64,000 bases of DNA. It comes from Candidatus Baltobacteraceae bacterium. Lineage in GTDB: Bacteria; Vulcanimicrobiota; Vulcanimicrobiia; Vulcanimicrobiales; Vulcanimicrobiaceae. Position numbers and translations under genes: made by a program. The stretch lies in the NCBI GenBank assembly GCA_036488875.1, contig DASXGW010000004.1, positions 186,001 to 250,000 of the forward strand, in the 5' to 3' direction. A model generated the notes under the pieces. The model was not told the DNA's origin. It saw nothing but the letters and a program-made list of their open reading frames with translations, and searched no databases. Below are positions 52,800-61,796 of the stretch, in pieces (position 1 is the first letter of the stretch; every line of letters begins with the position of its first letter).

Positions 52800-54163
52800 G
52801 GAACCGAATCTTCTTCGAAGCCGCCGCGCGTATTACGCTTGAGGCTGACGCGGTGCGCTTTACGAACGCCGCCTTTTTCGCGCAGCTCGGACGCTGCCGC
52901 ATACGCGACGACGAACGCGAGCAACGGTCCGCCCAAGGTGAACGCTTGATAGAAGTGCACGATGTCGACGATCGAGACGTGTAAGTAACGCGCTTGGACG
53001 TCGTCGCTTCCGGCCGCCGTTAACGCAAAGCCAAACGTGAGCAGCGCCGCACCCAGCGCCGTGCGCCACGGCACTTCGCGCGGCCGGTCGAGCAGCTGGT
53101 GCGAGCGATGGTCTCGCGTGATCGCGCGTTCGATCCACGGCCACAGCAAGAGAAAGCCGAAGACGATCGCGGGCAGCAGAACCGTCGGCCAGAACACCGA
53201 CGGAATCGTGCGTCCGAACGGGTGCCACGCCCACGGCGGCGCGATGCGCAGCGCACCCTCGAGCCACCCGACGTACCAGTCGGGCTGCGCCGGGCTCGAC
53301 GCTTTCCACGGGTCGTACGGTCCCCACAGCCAGATCGGATTGATCTGCGTGGTCGCGCCGAGCGCGCACACCACGAAGACGATGACGGCAAGCAGCGCCA
53401 ACGACTTTACGGCATACACCGGAAACATCGGCGAACCGACGACGTTGTCTTCGGTGCGAAGCGGTCCGGGAAACTGCGAATGCTTCTGGCGCCAGACGAT
53501 CGCGAGATGGACGGTTATGAGTCCGGCAATAACCGCCGGTAAAATGAAGATGTGCGCCACGAACAGGCGCGGAATCATTTGCTGCGACGGAAAGTTGCCG
53601 CCCAGCAAGAGAAACGACAGCCAGGCTCCGATGACGGGAACCGAGAGCGCTACCGAGTCGGCGATGCGCAATCCCGTGCCGCTGAGCAAGTCGTCGGGCA
53701 GCGAGTAGCCGCAAAAACCCTCGAACATCGAAACGCCGAAGAGCGCGATTCCGAGAACCCAGTTGATCTCGCGCGGCTTGCGAAACGCTCCCGTCAGAAA
53801 GATGCGCGCCATGTGCACGACGATGCCGGCTAAAAAGATCAATGCCGTCCAGTGATGGATTTGGCGTAAGAGCAGACCGCCGTTGACGACGAAGCTCAGA
53901 TAGAGCGTGGATTCGTAGGCGTGCGACATCTGCTGGCCGTCGAGCAGCCAGTACGGTCCGTGGTAGATCGTCTTCGACGTGTTCGGATCGAAGAAGAGCG
54001 CGAGAAAGGTTCCGGTCGCCACCAAGATGACGAACGCGTACATGTTGATCTCGCCCAGCATGAACGACCAGTGGTCGGGAAACGCCTTGCGCAGCGCGTG
54101 ATGGACGAAGTGAGCGGTGCCCAAACGCTCGTCGATCCAGTCTGCGAACCTCTCGACGATCAT
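52796..54163 (-). CDS. qcrB: Cytochrome b subunit of quinol:cytochrome c reductase
   Basis: A 455-residue cytochrome b. ATG 54163 overlaps the qcrA stop (ATGA). The N-terminal cytochrome b domain has the haem-ligand helices (HHWTALIFLAGIVVHMARIFLTGAFRKPREINWVLG, GFCGYSLPDDLLSGTGLR, and VAHIFILPAVIAGLITVHLAIVWRQKHSQFPGP). The C-terminal part carries the quinol-site PxW-like and PDWY motifs (QPDWYVGWLEGALRI) and extra helices. The tail is longer than in proteobacteria, as in actinobacterial QcrB. It works with QcrA and QcrC. Confidence 0.93.
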   Translation of the reverse strand: MIVERFADWIDERLGTAHFVHHALRKAFPDHWSFMLGEINMYAFVILVATGTFLALFFDPNTSKTIYHGPYWLLDGQQMSHAYESTLYLSFVVNGGLLLRQIHHWTALIFLAGIVVHMARIFLTGAFRKPREINWVLGIALFGVSMFEGFCGYSLPDDLLSGTGLRIADSVALSVPVIGAWLSFLLLGGNFPSQQMIPRLFVAHIFILPAVIAGLITVHLAIVWRQKHSQFPGPLRTEDNVVGSPMFPVYAVKSLALLAVIVFVVCALGATTQINPIWLWGPYDPWKASSPAQPDWYVGWLEGALRIAPPWAWHPFGRTIPSVFWPTVLLPAIVFGFLLLWPWIERAITRDHRSHQLLDRPREVPWRTALGAALLTFGFALTAAGSDDVQARYLHVSIVDIVHFYQAFTLGGPLLAFVVAYAAASELREKGGVRKAHRVSLKRNTRGGFEEDSVP

Positions 54164-54975
54164 CCGCCCGTTTCTTCCCAGAAGCCGGGTCCGACGGGGC
54201 TCGAAAAATCGCCCGTCGCGCGCAGCACGCCGTCGTCGCCGACGACGAGCGGAAGACGCGGCAGCGCTCGATCTGCGGGACCCGATACGACCGCACCGTC
54301 CGCGAGAACGTTGAAGAGCGACTGGTGACAGGGGCACAGCAACTGGCGATCCGGCGCACGGTAGAGCGCGACCGGGCAGCCGGCGTGCGTGCACACGCGC
54401 GAATACGCGATGTACCCGTGCGTCTGCGGAGCCTCGGACTCGGTAACGCGAACGAGGGTGACTTGCGATGCTGCATCCTCGACCGCGTCGTGCGGAAACA
54501 CGAGCAGCGCGGAATCGACTTCGAGATCGCTCACCTTGACCGGCGTTCCGTCGTCGCGAACGACCACGCTGCCGTTACGCCACGCCGTGTGGAATAGCGT
54601 GTCGCCGAGTTTGGGGCCAAGCGATCGGAGTGGGACGAGCAGCGCCGCGCCGAAACACGCAAGCGCTCCGCCGAGCATCGCGAGCAACAGACGCGGCCGC
54701 GAGATTTTCTCGATACCGCGTTCGATCGCCAGATCCGCAGCGACCCGCTGATCGTGAGGCGACGGGTACGTGACGATCTCGTCGACGACTTGTTCCGCGG
54801 GCAGAATCCAAAACGCCCAGCCCAACGCGGCCAAACACAGTCCCAGCGCCGCACCGCCGAGACCGAGCCCCTCGTACAGCGTGTTTCCGCCCGTCGCGTA
54901 CGCCGCGATGAAGCCGCCGCTGCCGATGACGGTCAAGAAAAGCGCGAAGGCGATTGCGAGTTCGCGCCGGTTCAT
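54160..54975 (-). CDS. qcrA: Rieske iron-sulfur subunit of quinol:cytochrome c reductase
   Basis: A 271-residue protein: two or three N-terminal membrane helices (FALFLTVIGSGGFIAAYATG and the following AALGLCLAALGWAFWI), a further helix, and a C-terminal Rieske domain. The 2Fe-2S ligands are in CTHAGC and CPCHQS, with a GPADRALPRLPL loop. Multiple N-terminal helices, unlike the single anchor of proteobacterial Rieske proteins, are an actinobacterial-type feature. The start overlaps the ctaE stop by 4 bases and the end overlaps qcrB by 4. Confidence 0.92.
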   Translation of the reverse strand: MNRRELAIAFALFLTVIGSGGFIAAYATGGNTLYEGLGLGGAALGLCLAALGWAFWILPAEQVVDEIVTYPSPHDQRVAADLAIERGIEKISRPRLLLAMLGGALACFGAALLVPLRSLGPKLGDTLFHTAWRNGSVVVRDDGTPVKVSDLEVDSALLVFPHDAVEDAASQVTLVRVTESEAPQTHGYIAYSRVCTHAGCPVALYRAPDRQLLCPCHQSLFNVLADGAVVSGPADRALPRLPLVVGDDGVLRATGDFSSPVGPGFWEETGG

Positions 54976-55562
54976 CGGACGAAGTAGATCGTCGACCAGA
55001 TGCCGAGCCAGACGATGAAGACGAAATGCCAGTAGTACACCATGGACTCGGCTCCGGCGCGCTGATTGACCGTGAGCGCCGGGCTCTTCATGCCGATCAG
55101 AAGCGCTGTGAGGATCCCGATTCCGACCGTGACGTGCAGCAAGTGAAAGCCGGTCATCGAGTAATAGACCGAGCCGTACGCATTCGTCCAAGGCCAAAAC
55201 GCGTTGCTCGTGTAGCCGTGGACGGAGAGGATGACGAAGCCGACGGCGGCGACGATCGCACTGAGCGTCCACCAGCGCGCCGCCCGCATACGCTGCCGAT
55301 CCATCGCTTTGGTCGCAAAATACATCACGACGCTGGCCAAGAACAGTAAGAACGTTCCCGACGCCGACTCGACGAGATCGAGATGCACCATCGGCGGCGG
55401 CCAGCTCGTGCGATTCGCTCGCAGGTTGAAATACGCGGCAAACAGCCCGGAAAAAAACATGAACTCCGAAGCGAGGAAGACCACGACGCCCAGCACGAGT
55501 GGATGGGCGCGAACCGGCAATGGCGCAAGCGAGCGCGCGCTACCATTCGCATTGCTCGACAT
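54972..55562 (-). CDS. ctaE: Cytochrome c oxidase subunit III
   Basis: A 196-residue membrane protein with the five-helix short form of subunit III: FLASEFMFFSGLFAAYFNLR, GFHLLHVTVGIGILTALL and YWHFVFIVWLGIWSTIYF, ending the family's typical HFVDxVW region. It opens the leftward operon ctaE-qcrA-qcrB-ctaG, all with 4-base overlaps. The gene is divergent from ctaC by 56 bases. Confidence 0.92.
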   Translation of the reverse strand: MSSNANGSARSLAPLPVRAHPLVLGVVVFLASEFMFFSGLFAAYFNLRANRTSWPPPMVHLDLVESASGTFLLFLASVVMYFATKAMDRQRMRAARWWTLSAIVAAVGFVILSVHGYTSNAFWPWTNAYGSVYYSMTGFHLLHVTVGIGILTALLIGMKSPALTVNQRAGAESMVYYWHFVFIVWLGIWSTIYFVR

Positions 55563-55618
55563 GCGTGTGTCGTACCCGCGGTACTTCTTGCTTACGCCTG
55601 GGTAATCACACCAACACC

Positions 55619-56269
55619 ATGAAGTGGCTGTTCGATCCGGCGTCGGTTCAAGGCGTCGCGATGGCGGGCGACTGGTACGTGTTCATCGGCGCCGGCATCT
55701 TGGTCGGCATTTACGTCTACGTTGCGATCTTCTGGTGCGTGTTTCGGTATCGCCGTCGTCCCGGGCAAGCCCAACAGTTCGAAAAAAATACGCCGCTGGA
55801 GTTAACCTACGCCATCATTCCGTTCTTGATCGTGTTGGGACTGTTCGCAAAAACGTTCGTCGTGGAACGGCCGATCGACCGCGTAGCGAGCAGTCCGCAG
55901 GAGAAGATCGGCGTGGTCGGCTTCCGCTGGTCGTGGCAGTTCAAGTATCTCGGCACGAGCCTGACGGCAACCGGAACGCCGCGCCGGCCGCCGACGCTCT
56001 ACCTTCCGCTCGGGCGGCTCACCGAGTTCGATCTCACGACCGTCGACGTCAATCACTCGTTCTGGGTGCCGGCGTTTCTTTTCAAGCGCGACGCGATTCC
56101 CGGAATGACCAACGTCTTCGACATCACGCCCAACCGCCTGGGCACCTTTGAAGGCCGTTGCGCGCAGTATTGCGGCCTCGACCATGCGTTCATGACCTTC
56201 GCCGTCAAGGTGGTGCCCGCAGCGGCGTTCGACCGGTACGTCGCCTCAAACGGAACGCAGGCCCCATGA
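55619..56269 (+). CDS. ctaC: Cytochrome c oxidase subunit II
   Basis: A 216-residue subunit with two N-terminal helices (WYVFIGAGILVGIYVYVAIFWCVF, ELTYAIIPFLIVLGLF) and a CuA domain: VNHSFWVPAF and CAQYCGLDHAFM give the His/Cys/Met ligands. No fused cytochrome c domain follows, so it is not a caa3 form. It is first of ctaC-ctaD-ctaF, with an ATGA overlap into ctaD. Confidence 0.93.
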   Translation: MKWLFDPASVQGVAMAGDWYVFIGAGILVGIYVYVAIFWCVFRYRRRPGQAQQFEKNTPLELTYAIIPFLIVLGLFAKTFVVERPIDRVASSPQEKIGVVGFRWSWQFKYLGTSLTATGTPRRPPTLYLPLGRLTEFDLTTVDVNHSFWVPAFLFKRDAIPGMTNVFDITPNRLGTFEGRCAQYCGLDHAFMTFAVKVVPAAAFDRYVASNGTQAP

Positions 56270-57846
56270 TCGAGTGGCTGACGACGACCAATCATAAGAA
56301 GATCGGCACGATGTACATCGTGGCGACGTTGGCGTTTTTCATCGTTGCCGGAGCGTTGGCCGGGATGATCCGGCTTCAGCTATCGCATCCCAACAACACG
56401 ATCGTCGGCACGCACGAGTACAACCAGATTTTTACGATGCACGGAACGGCGATGATTTTCTTGGTCATCGCTCCGTTTGCCATCGGCCTCGCGAACTTCT
56501 TGATTCCGCTGCAGATCGGCGCGCCCGACATGGCGTTTCCGCGGCTCAACGCGACGGGACTGTGGCTCTTCGTCGTCGGCGGCTTAACCGTCTTTGCCGG
56601 CTTTGCGACCTACGGCGGCGCAGCCGCCGCCGGCTGGAGCAACTACGCGCCGCTCTCCGAGATCACGATCGGCACCGGCGCCGGCGAGGACTTGTATCTC
56701 ATCGGTTTGACCCTTACCGGCATCTCGAACATTCTCACCGCGGTGAACTTCATCGTGACGATCGTTTGCTATCGCGCGCCGGGGATGACGTTCTGGCGCA
56801 TGCCGATCTTTACGTGGGAGATGGTGGCGACGTCGATTCTCATCCTGATGGCGTTCCCGGCGCTGACGGCGGTGATGGCCATGGTGCTGATCGACCGCCA
56901 CATGGGCGGCCATTTCTTCGATCCGGCTTCGGGCGGAAATCCGATTCTCTATCAGCATCTGTTCTGGTTCTTCGGTCATCCCGAAGTGTACATCATGATC
57001 CTGCCGTACTTCGGCGTCGTGGCGGAAATCATCGCGACCTTTTCACGTAAACCCGTTTTCGGGTACGTCGGCATGGTGTTATCGGCGTTTGCCATAGCCG
57101 GCCTCTCGTTGGGTGTGTGGGCCCACCACATGTTCACCACCGGCGCGGTCAGCAATCCGTTCTTCTCAGGCATTTCGTTCCTCATCGCCATTCCTACCGG
57201 CGTGAAATTCGTAAACTGGATCGGAACGATGTGGAAAGGATCGATCGAGTTCAGCACTGCGATGCTGCTATGCATAGGCTTTTTGCTGAACTTCCTGTTA
57301 GGCGGCATTACGGGTGTGATGATCGCCTCGCCGCCGCTCGATTACATGGCGCACGACTCCTATTTCATCGTGCAGCACTTTCACTACACGCTCGGCGGCG
57401 GCAGCCTGTTCGCGCTGTTTGCGGCGCTGTTCTTTTACTTTCCGAAGATCTTCGGCGTGAAGCTCGACGAGCGGCTCGGCAAGTGGTTCGCGGCACTGTT
57501 CTTCCTGGGCTTCAACGTGACGTTCATCCCGATGGGTTTTGCCGGACTCGAAGGCATGGCGCGTCGCGTTTCGACCTATCCCGACGTCGCGCACTTGGCG
57601 CTGCTCAACGGCTTATCGAGCATCGGAACCGCGATCATCGCAATCAGCGTGATTCTGTTTTTCATTAACGTGGTGATTTCGTGTCTGAAGCGCGAGCCCG
57701 TCGGCGATAATCCGTGGGGAGGCTACTCGTTGGAGTGGTTGACGTCGTCGCCGCCGCCGGAGTTCAACTTCCACGAGCTGCCGCCGATCCGCAGCAAGCT
57801 GCCGGCGTGGGACCTGATGGAGGAACGGGGGATCTCTCGGGTATGA
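56266..57846 (+). CDS. ctaD: Cytochrome c oxidase subunit I (aa3-type haem-copper oxidase)
   Basis: A 526-residue subunit. Haem a ligands lie in FTMHGTAMIF and QHFHYTLGGG. The CuB site shows WFFGHPEVYIMILPYFG, with the cross-linked His-Tyr, and WAHHMFTTG. HDSYFIVQHFHY is typical of A-type oxidases. It reduces oxygen to water and pumps protons. ATG overlaps the ctaC stop, and its stop overlaps the ctaF start, both as ATGA. Confidence 0.95.
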   Translation: MIEWLTTTNHKKIGTMYIVATLAFFIVAGALAGMIRLQLSHPNNTIVGTHEYNQIFTMHGTAMIFLVIAPFAIGLANFLIPLQIGAPDMAFPRLNATGLWLFVVGGLTVFAGFATYGGAAAAGWSNYAPLSEITIGTGAGEDLYLIGLTLTGISNILTAVNFIVTIVCYRAPGMTFWRMPIFTWEMVATSILILMAFPALTAVMAMVLIDRHMGGHFFDPASGGNPILYQHLFWFFGHPEVYIMILPYFGVVAEIIATFSRKPVFGYVGMVLSAFAIAGLSLGVWAHHMFTTGAVSNPFFSGISFLIAIPTGVKFVNWIGTMWKGSIEFSTAMLLCIGFLLNFLLGGITGVMIASPPLDYMAHDSYFIVQHFHYTLGGGSLFALFAALFFYFPKIFGVKLDERLGKWFAALFFLGFNVTFIPMGFAGLEGMARRVSTYPDVAHLALLNGLSSIGTAIIAISVILFFINVVISCLKREPVGDNPWGGYSLEWLTSSPPPEFNFHELPPIRSKLPAWDLMEERGISRV

Positions 57847-58229
57847 AGACGTTCGTCGCGTTCTTTGCCGGCTCCGCGATCTTCGGAGTGGTCACGGGAG
57901 TTGCGTACTGGCTCATCGCGCACGAGGAAGCGACCGGAACGGTATTGCTGGGCTGCATGGCGGCGGCGCTCGCCTTCACGGCTGCTTACGCCGTCATCGC
58001 CGAAAAGAATGCCGATTTGCCCGGCGACGATCCGCAAGAAACGCCGGAACGCGCGGCGGGCGAAGCCCTCGGGATCTTTACGACGCACAGCGCGTGGCCG
58101 ATCCTCGTAGCGATCTCGTCGCTGGCGATGCTCGTGGGAATGTTGTGGTCGCCGCTGATCGGCTTCAGCGGTTTGGCCGCGCTGTTGTTGTGTCTATGGC
58201 GTTTGGGTGCGGAAAGCGCGCGCGTGTAG
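57843..58229 (+). CDS. ctaF: Cytochrome c oxidase subunit IV-like (CtaF-type) membrane protein
   Basis: A 128-residue protein with four hydrophobic helices and the PDDPQETPE loop, laid out as the actinobacterial cytochrome oxidase subunit IV (CtaF). It directly follows ctaD with a 4-base overlap. The assignment rests on position and topology more than sequence identity. The end overlaps the convergent DUF4126 gene by 36 bases. Confidence 0.7.
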   Translation: MKTFVAFFAGSAIFGVVTGVAYWLIAHEEATGTVLLGCMAAALAFTAAYAVIAEKNADLPGDDPQETPERAAGEALGIFTTHSAWPILVAISSLAMLVGMLWSPLIGFSGLAALLLCLWRLGAESARV

Positions 58230-58766
58230 CCACCGTACGGCGAAAACGAGCGCAATCGTAAAGACGATCGCGAGCACCGCCGCGACGAACGGCGCTAAAA
58301 ACGCGACGAGCAGCGCGACGGCAGCACCGATGTCCTCGATCAAGCTCATCGCCGGATTTGCAATACCGCCGGTCGTGACCGTCGACGCGCCGCGCATCGA
58401 AGCGACCGCGACGTGAATGCCGAGCGCGTTGAGCGCGCCGACCACCATCAAAGCGATAAGCATCTCGTGCGATTGCGCGTGAACCGAACCGCCGACTAAG
58501 ATCGCGCCGGCCGCCGGTTTGCCGGCGATCTGGACGAAGTGCACGACGTGATCGAGAAAGGGAACCTTGTCGGCGAGTATTTCGACGCCGGCGACGCCGA
58601 TCAGGATCCACATCACCATCGTGTGGCCGAGCCATTCGAATCCGCCCGGCGGGTGCATCCAGCCGATATGGGCCGCGACCGAAACGGCGGCCAATGCAAG
58701 CAAGGCTCGAACGCCGGCCGTCGTGGTCAGCGCGTAGGCAAACGCGTATTGAGCGGCAGCATCCAT
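58194..58766 (-). CDS. DUF4126 family membrane protein
   Basis: A 190-residue membrane protein with about six helices. ALTTTAGVRALLAL, the AGKPAAGAILVGG segment and STVTTGGIANPAMSLIEDIGAAVALLVAFLAP fit DUF4126, which has no assigned function. It starts at ATG 58766 and converges on the oxidase operon. Confidence 0.75.
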   Translation of the reverse strand: MDAAAQYAFAYALTTTAGVRALLALAAVSVAAHIGWMHPPGGFEWLGHTMVMWILIGVAGVEILADKVPFLDHVVHFVQIAGKPAAGAILVGGSVHAQSHEMLIALMVVGALNALGIHVAVASMRGASTVTTGGIANPAMSLIEDIGAAVALLVAFLAPFVAAVLAIVFTIALVFAVRWLHARAFRTQTP

Positions 58767-58819
58767 ACGACCAGGGTATTATACCAGGGCCGGCACGGCG
58801 TCGCTAGAAAGAGCGGGTC

Positions 58820-60484
58820 GTGTCATTCGTTTACAGCATGTACCGGGTCGGCAAAATGGTGCCGCCCAAGCGTCAAATCCTCAAAGACATCTCGCTGAGT
58901 TTCTTCCCGGGCGCCAAGATCGGGATTCTCGGCCTCAACGGTGCCGGCAAGTCGACCTTGCTGCGCATCATGGCTGGAATCGATACCGAGATCGACGGCG
59001 AGGCCAAGCCGATGCCGGGAATCACGATCGGGTACCTCGAGCAAGAGCCCAAGCTCGACCCCGATACAACGGTCCGCGAGACGGTCGAGGAAGGTCTGTC
59101 GTCGCTGTTCGAGGCGCGCAAGCGGCTCGACGCCGTTTTTGCGGCGTACGGCGAGCCGGATGCGGATTTCGAAAAACTCGCCGAAGAGCAGGCCAAACTG
59201 GAGGCGGTTCTCTTCGCCGAAGGTGCCGACGACTTGGAAGCGCAGCTGGAAATTGCCGCGGATGCGCTACGGTTGCCGGCGTGGGACGCAAAGGTCGGCC
59301 CGTTGTCGGGCGGCGAGAAGCGCCGCGTCGCACTGTGCCGCTTGCTCTTATCGAAACCCGATATGCTGCTGTTAGACGAACCGACGAACCATCTCGATGC
59401 CGAGAGCGTCGAATGGCTCGAGCAGTTTCTGTCGCGCTTTCCCGGAACGGTCGTTGCGGTCACGCACGATCGCTACTTCCTGGACAACGCGGCCGAGTGG
59501 ATTCTCGAGCTCGATCGTGGTCGCGGCATCCCGTGGAAGGGTAACTATAGCTCCTGGCTCGAGCAGAAGCAGGAGCGTCTAGCGCAAGAAGAAGCGGCCG
59601 AATCGGCGCGCCAAAAAGCGCTCAAACGCGAGCTCGAGTGGGTGCGCGCCGGCGCCAAGGCGCGTCACGCCAAGAGCAAGAGCCGCATCTCGCGATTCGA
59701 AGAGCTCTCGAGCTACGAGTATCAGCGTCGCAACGAGACGCAAGAGATTTTCATTCCCGTTGCGGAACGGCTCGGCGATCGCGTGATCGAGTTCAAAGAC
59801 GTCAGCAAGGCGTTCGGCGACCGGCTGTTGATGGAGAACGTGTCGTTCACCATCCCGGCGGGCGCGATCGTGGGTATCATCGGGCCAAACGGTGCGGGAA
59901 AGACGACGCTGTTTCGAATGATTGCCGGCGGGGAGAAGCCCGATTCCGGAGAGATCCTCATCGGTCCCTCGGTGAAGCTCGCGGTCGTCGAGCAGAGCCG
60001 CGAAGCGCTCGGGCACAAAACGGTGTTCGAGGAAGTCGGCGGTGGTCTCGATCTGCTCAAGGTCGGCAAATTCGAGATGCCGGCGCGCGCGTATCTGGGA
60101 CGCTTCAACTTTAAAGGCGGCGATCAGCAGAAGCCGGTCGACGCGCTGTCGGGCGGCGAGCGCGGCCGCTTGCATCTTGCGAAGGCGCTCTTGAGCGGCG
60201 CGAACGTGCTGCTGCTCGACGAGCCGAACAACGATCTCGACGTGGAGACGATGCGCGCGCTCGAGGATGCGCTGGCGGAGTTCGCCGGTACCGTGCTGGT
60301 GACGAGTCACGACCGCTGGTTCCTCGACCGCATCGCGACGCATATTCTCGCGTTCGAAGGGGACTCGCGTGTTGAGTTCTTCGAAGGAAACTATCAGGAG
60401 TACGAGGCCGACAAACGTAAACGGCTGGGCGAAGAAGCGGCTAAGCCGCACCGCCTGCGCTACCGCCCACTGACGATGAAATAA
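58820..60484 (+). CDS. ettA: Energy-dependent translational throttle protein EttA (ABC-F)
   Basis: A 554-residue soluble ABC-F ATPase with two ABC domains: Walker A GLNGAGKST and GPNGAGKTT; signature LSGGEKRR and LSGGERGR; Walker B LLLDEPTNHLD and LLLDEPNNDLD. A helical linker rich in Arg/Lys joins them, as does the EttA-type tail (YEADKRKRLGEEA). It binds the ribosomal E site and gates elongation by ADP/ATP ratio. The second D-loop reads DEPNNDLD, an Asn where the family normally has Thr. GTG 58820 has only a weak ribosome site. Confidence 0.93.
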   Translation: MSFVYSMYRVGKMVPPKRQILKDISLSFFPGAKIGILGLNGAGKSTLLRIMAGIDTEIDGEAKPMPGITIGYLEQEPKLDPDTTVRETVEEGLSSLFEARKRLDAVFAAYGEPDADFEKLAEEQAKLEAVLFAEGADDLEAQLEIAADALRLPAWDAKVGPLSGGEKRRVALCRLLLSKPDMLLLDEPTNHLDAESVEWLEQFLSRFPGTVVAVTHDRYFLDNAAEWILELDRGRGIPWKGNYSSWLEQKQERLAQEEAAESARQKALKRELEWVRAGAKARHAKSKSRISRFEELSSYEYQRRNETQEIFIPVAERLGDRVIEFKDVSKAFGDRLLMENVSFTIPAGAIVGIIGPNGAGKTTLFRMIAGGEKPDSGEILIGPSVKLAVVEQSREALGHKTVFEEVGGGLDLLKVGKFEMPARAYLGRFNFKGGDQQKPVDALSGGERGRLHLAKALLSGANVLLLDEPNNDLDVETMRALEDALAEFAGTVLVTSHDRWFLDRIATHILAFEGDSRVEFFEGNYQEYEADKRKRLGEEAAKPHRLRYRPLTMK

Positions 60485-60497
60485 AGGAAGGATCGCC

Positions 60498-61310
60498 ATG
60501 CTTTCGCTTCTCGCGTTGCCGCTGCTGCTTGCGGCGCTAGGGCCCAAGGTGCCCGCGCCGCACGTTGCCCACGTCACGGTCGTGCTCATGGAGAATCGCA
60601 ACTACGACAATATCGTTGGAAGCCCCGACATGCCGTACCTCAATAACGTGCTGATCGCGCATGGCGCACTATTGACCAATAGCCACGCCGTGTCGCATCC
60701 CAGCGAGCCCAACTACTTGGCGCTTTTTTCGGGTTCGACCCACGGCATTACGTCGGATGCGTGTCCGTTGACGTTTTCAACGCAGAATCTCGGCTCGGAG
60801 CTCATTGCCGTGGGCAAAACGTTCGTTGGATACGCCGAGTCGATGCCGCAGGACGGATTTATGGGTTGCCGCGCAAACGGCTTGTACGCCCGCAAACACG
60901 ATCCATGGGTGAACTTCGACAACGTACCGGCTTCCGACAACCTGGTGTACCACGGGTTACCCGTTGCGAACATGCCCACGGTGGACTTTCTCGTTCCCAA
61001 TTTGTGCAACGATATGCACGACTGCAGCGCACGTCAGGGCGATGACTGGCTCGCCAAGAACCTACCGCCGATCGTCGCCTGGAACGCGAAGAATGCGGGG
61101 CTTCTCATCATTACCTGGGACGAGGCCGACCCCGATACGGGAAACAACCATATTCCAACCGTGCTCGTCGGCCCGATGGTGAAACCCGGCAGCGTCGACA
61201 AAGAAAACGTCGATCACTACGGCGTGCTGCGTACGATCGAGTCGTTCTTCAATCTACCCTGCATCGACCAAGATTGCCACGCCGCTCCGATCGCGGGCAT
61301 CTGGCAGTAG
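60498..61310 (+). CDS. Secreted phosphoesterase (acid phosphatase/phospholipase C-like)
   Basis: A 270-residue protein with a signal peptide (MLSLLALPLLLAALGP). The phosphoesterase-family motifs are VLMENRNYDNIVG, HPSEPNYLALFSGSTHGITSD, and the metal-binding TWDEADPDTGNNHIPTVLVGP. AAGGA-like purines precede the ATG. Family members hydrolyse phosphate monoesters or phospholipids outside the cytoplasm. Four Cys near the ends may form disulfides. It follows ettA by 13 bases. Confidence 0.85.
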   Translation: MLSLLALPLLLAALGPKVPAPHVAHVTVVLMENRNYDNIVGSPDMPYLNNVLIAHGALLTNSHAVSHPSEPNYLALFSGSTHGITSDACPLTFSTQNLGSELIAVGKTFVGYAESMPQDGFMGCRANGLYARKHDPWVNFDNVPASDNLVYHGLPVANMPTVDFLVPNLCNDMHDCSARQGDDWLAKNLPPIVAWNAKNAGLLIITWDEADPDTGNNHIPTVLVGPMVKPGSVDKENVDHYGVLRTIESFFNLPCIDQDCHAAPIAGIWQ

Positions 61311-61796
61311 CTACCTCACCTTCCGCATTCGGATGACGTCGTACGGCTCACCCGACGAACGCAGCTCGGGATATCGATCGCCGAACTCTTCGAATCCGCT
61401 GCTTCGATACAGCGCGATTGCGGCGTCGTTGTGCGCGTACACCTCGAGCTCCAAAATCGAATAGCCGCGCTCACGAGCCAGCGCTTCGCCGGCCTCCAGC
61501 AGCCGGCGCCCCAGACCGCGGCCGCGTTCGCTCGCGTCGACGAACATGCCGAACTCCGCCACTTCGTCGGACGGAAACAACGTGATCTGCCCAACGATTC
61601 TACCGCCGCGCTCGGCGACGGTGCAGGCAACGCTGCCATCGTGCAGCCTTCCGCGAACGCGTTCCACGCGCAGGGCTTCGTCGAACGGCCACTGCGTTCG
61701 TATCCAGCGACCTTCCATCGCGACGCCTTTCATCAGCGTGACGATACCGTCGGCATCGCGTGAGTCGGCGGTCCGCAGCGTAACCTCTTCGATCAC
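61311..61796 (-). CDS. GNAT-family N-acetyltransferase
   Basis: A 161-residue GNAT enzyme: VTLRTADSRDADGIVTLM at the start, RIVGQITLFPSDEVAEFGMFVDASERGRGLGRRLLEAGEALA (acetyl-CoA-binding Q/RxxGxG/A loop) and YAHNDAAIALYRSSGFEEFG. GTG 61796 overlaps the MFS stop as GTGA, a strong reason to prefer it over the upstream start at 61862. It may modify a compound exported by the partner transporter. Confidence 0.85.
   Translation of the reverse strand: MIEEVTLRTADSRDADGIVTLMKGVAMEGRWIRTQWPFDEALRVERVRGRLHDGSVACTVAERGGRIVGQITLFPSDEVAEFGMFVDASERGRGLGRRLLEAGEALARERGYSILELEVYAHNDAAIALYRSSGFEEFGDRYPELRSSGEPYDVIRMRKVR

Noticed and set aside
52860-54476. Long alternative frame over qcrB/qcrA (538 codons)
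   Set aside because: Arg-rich, low-complexity shadow of well-supported cytochrome b and Rieske genes.
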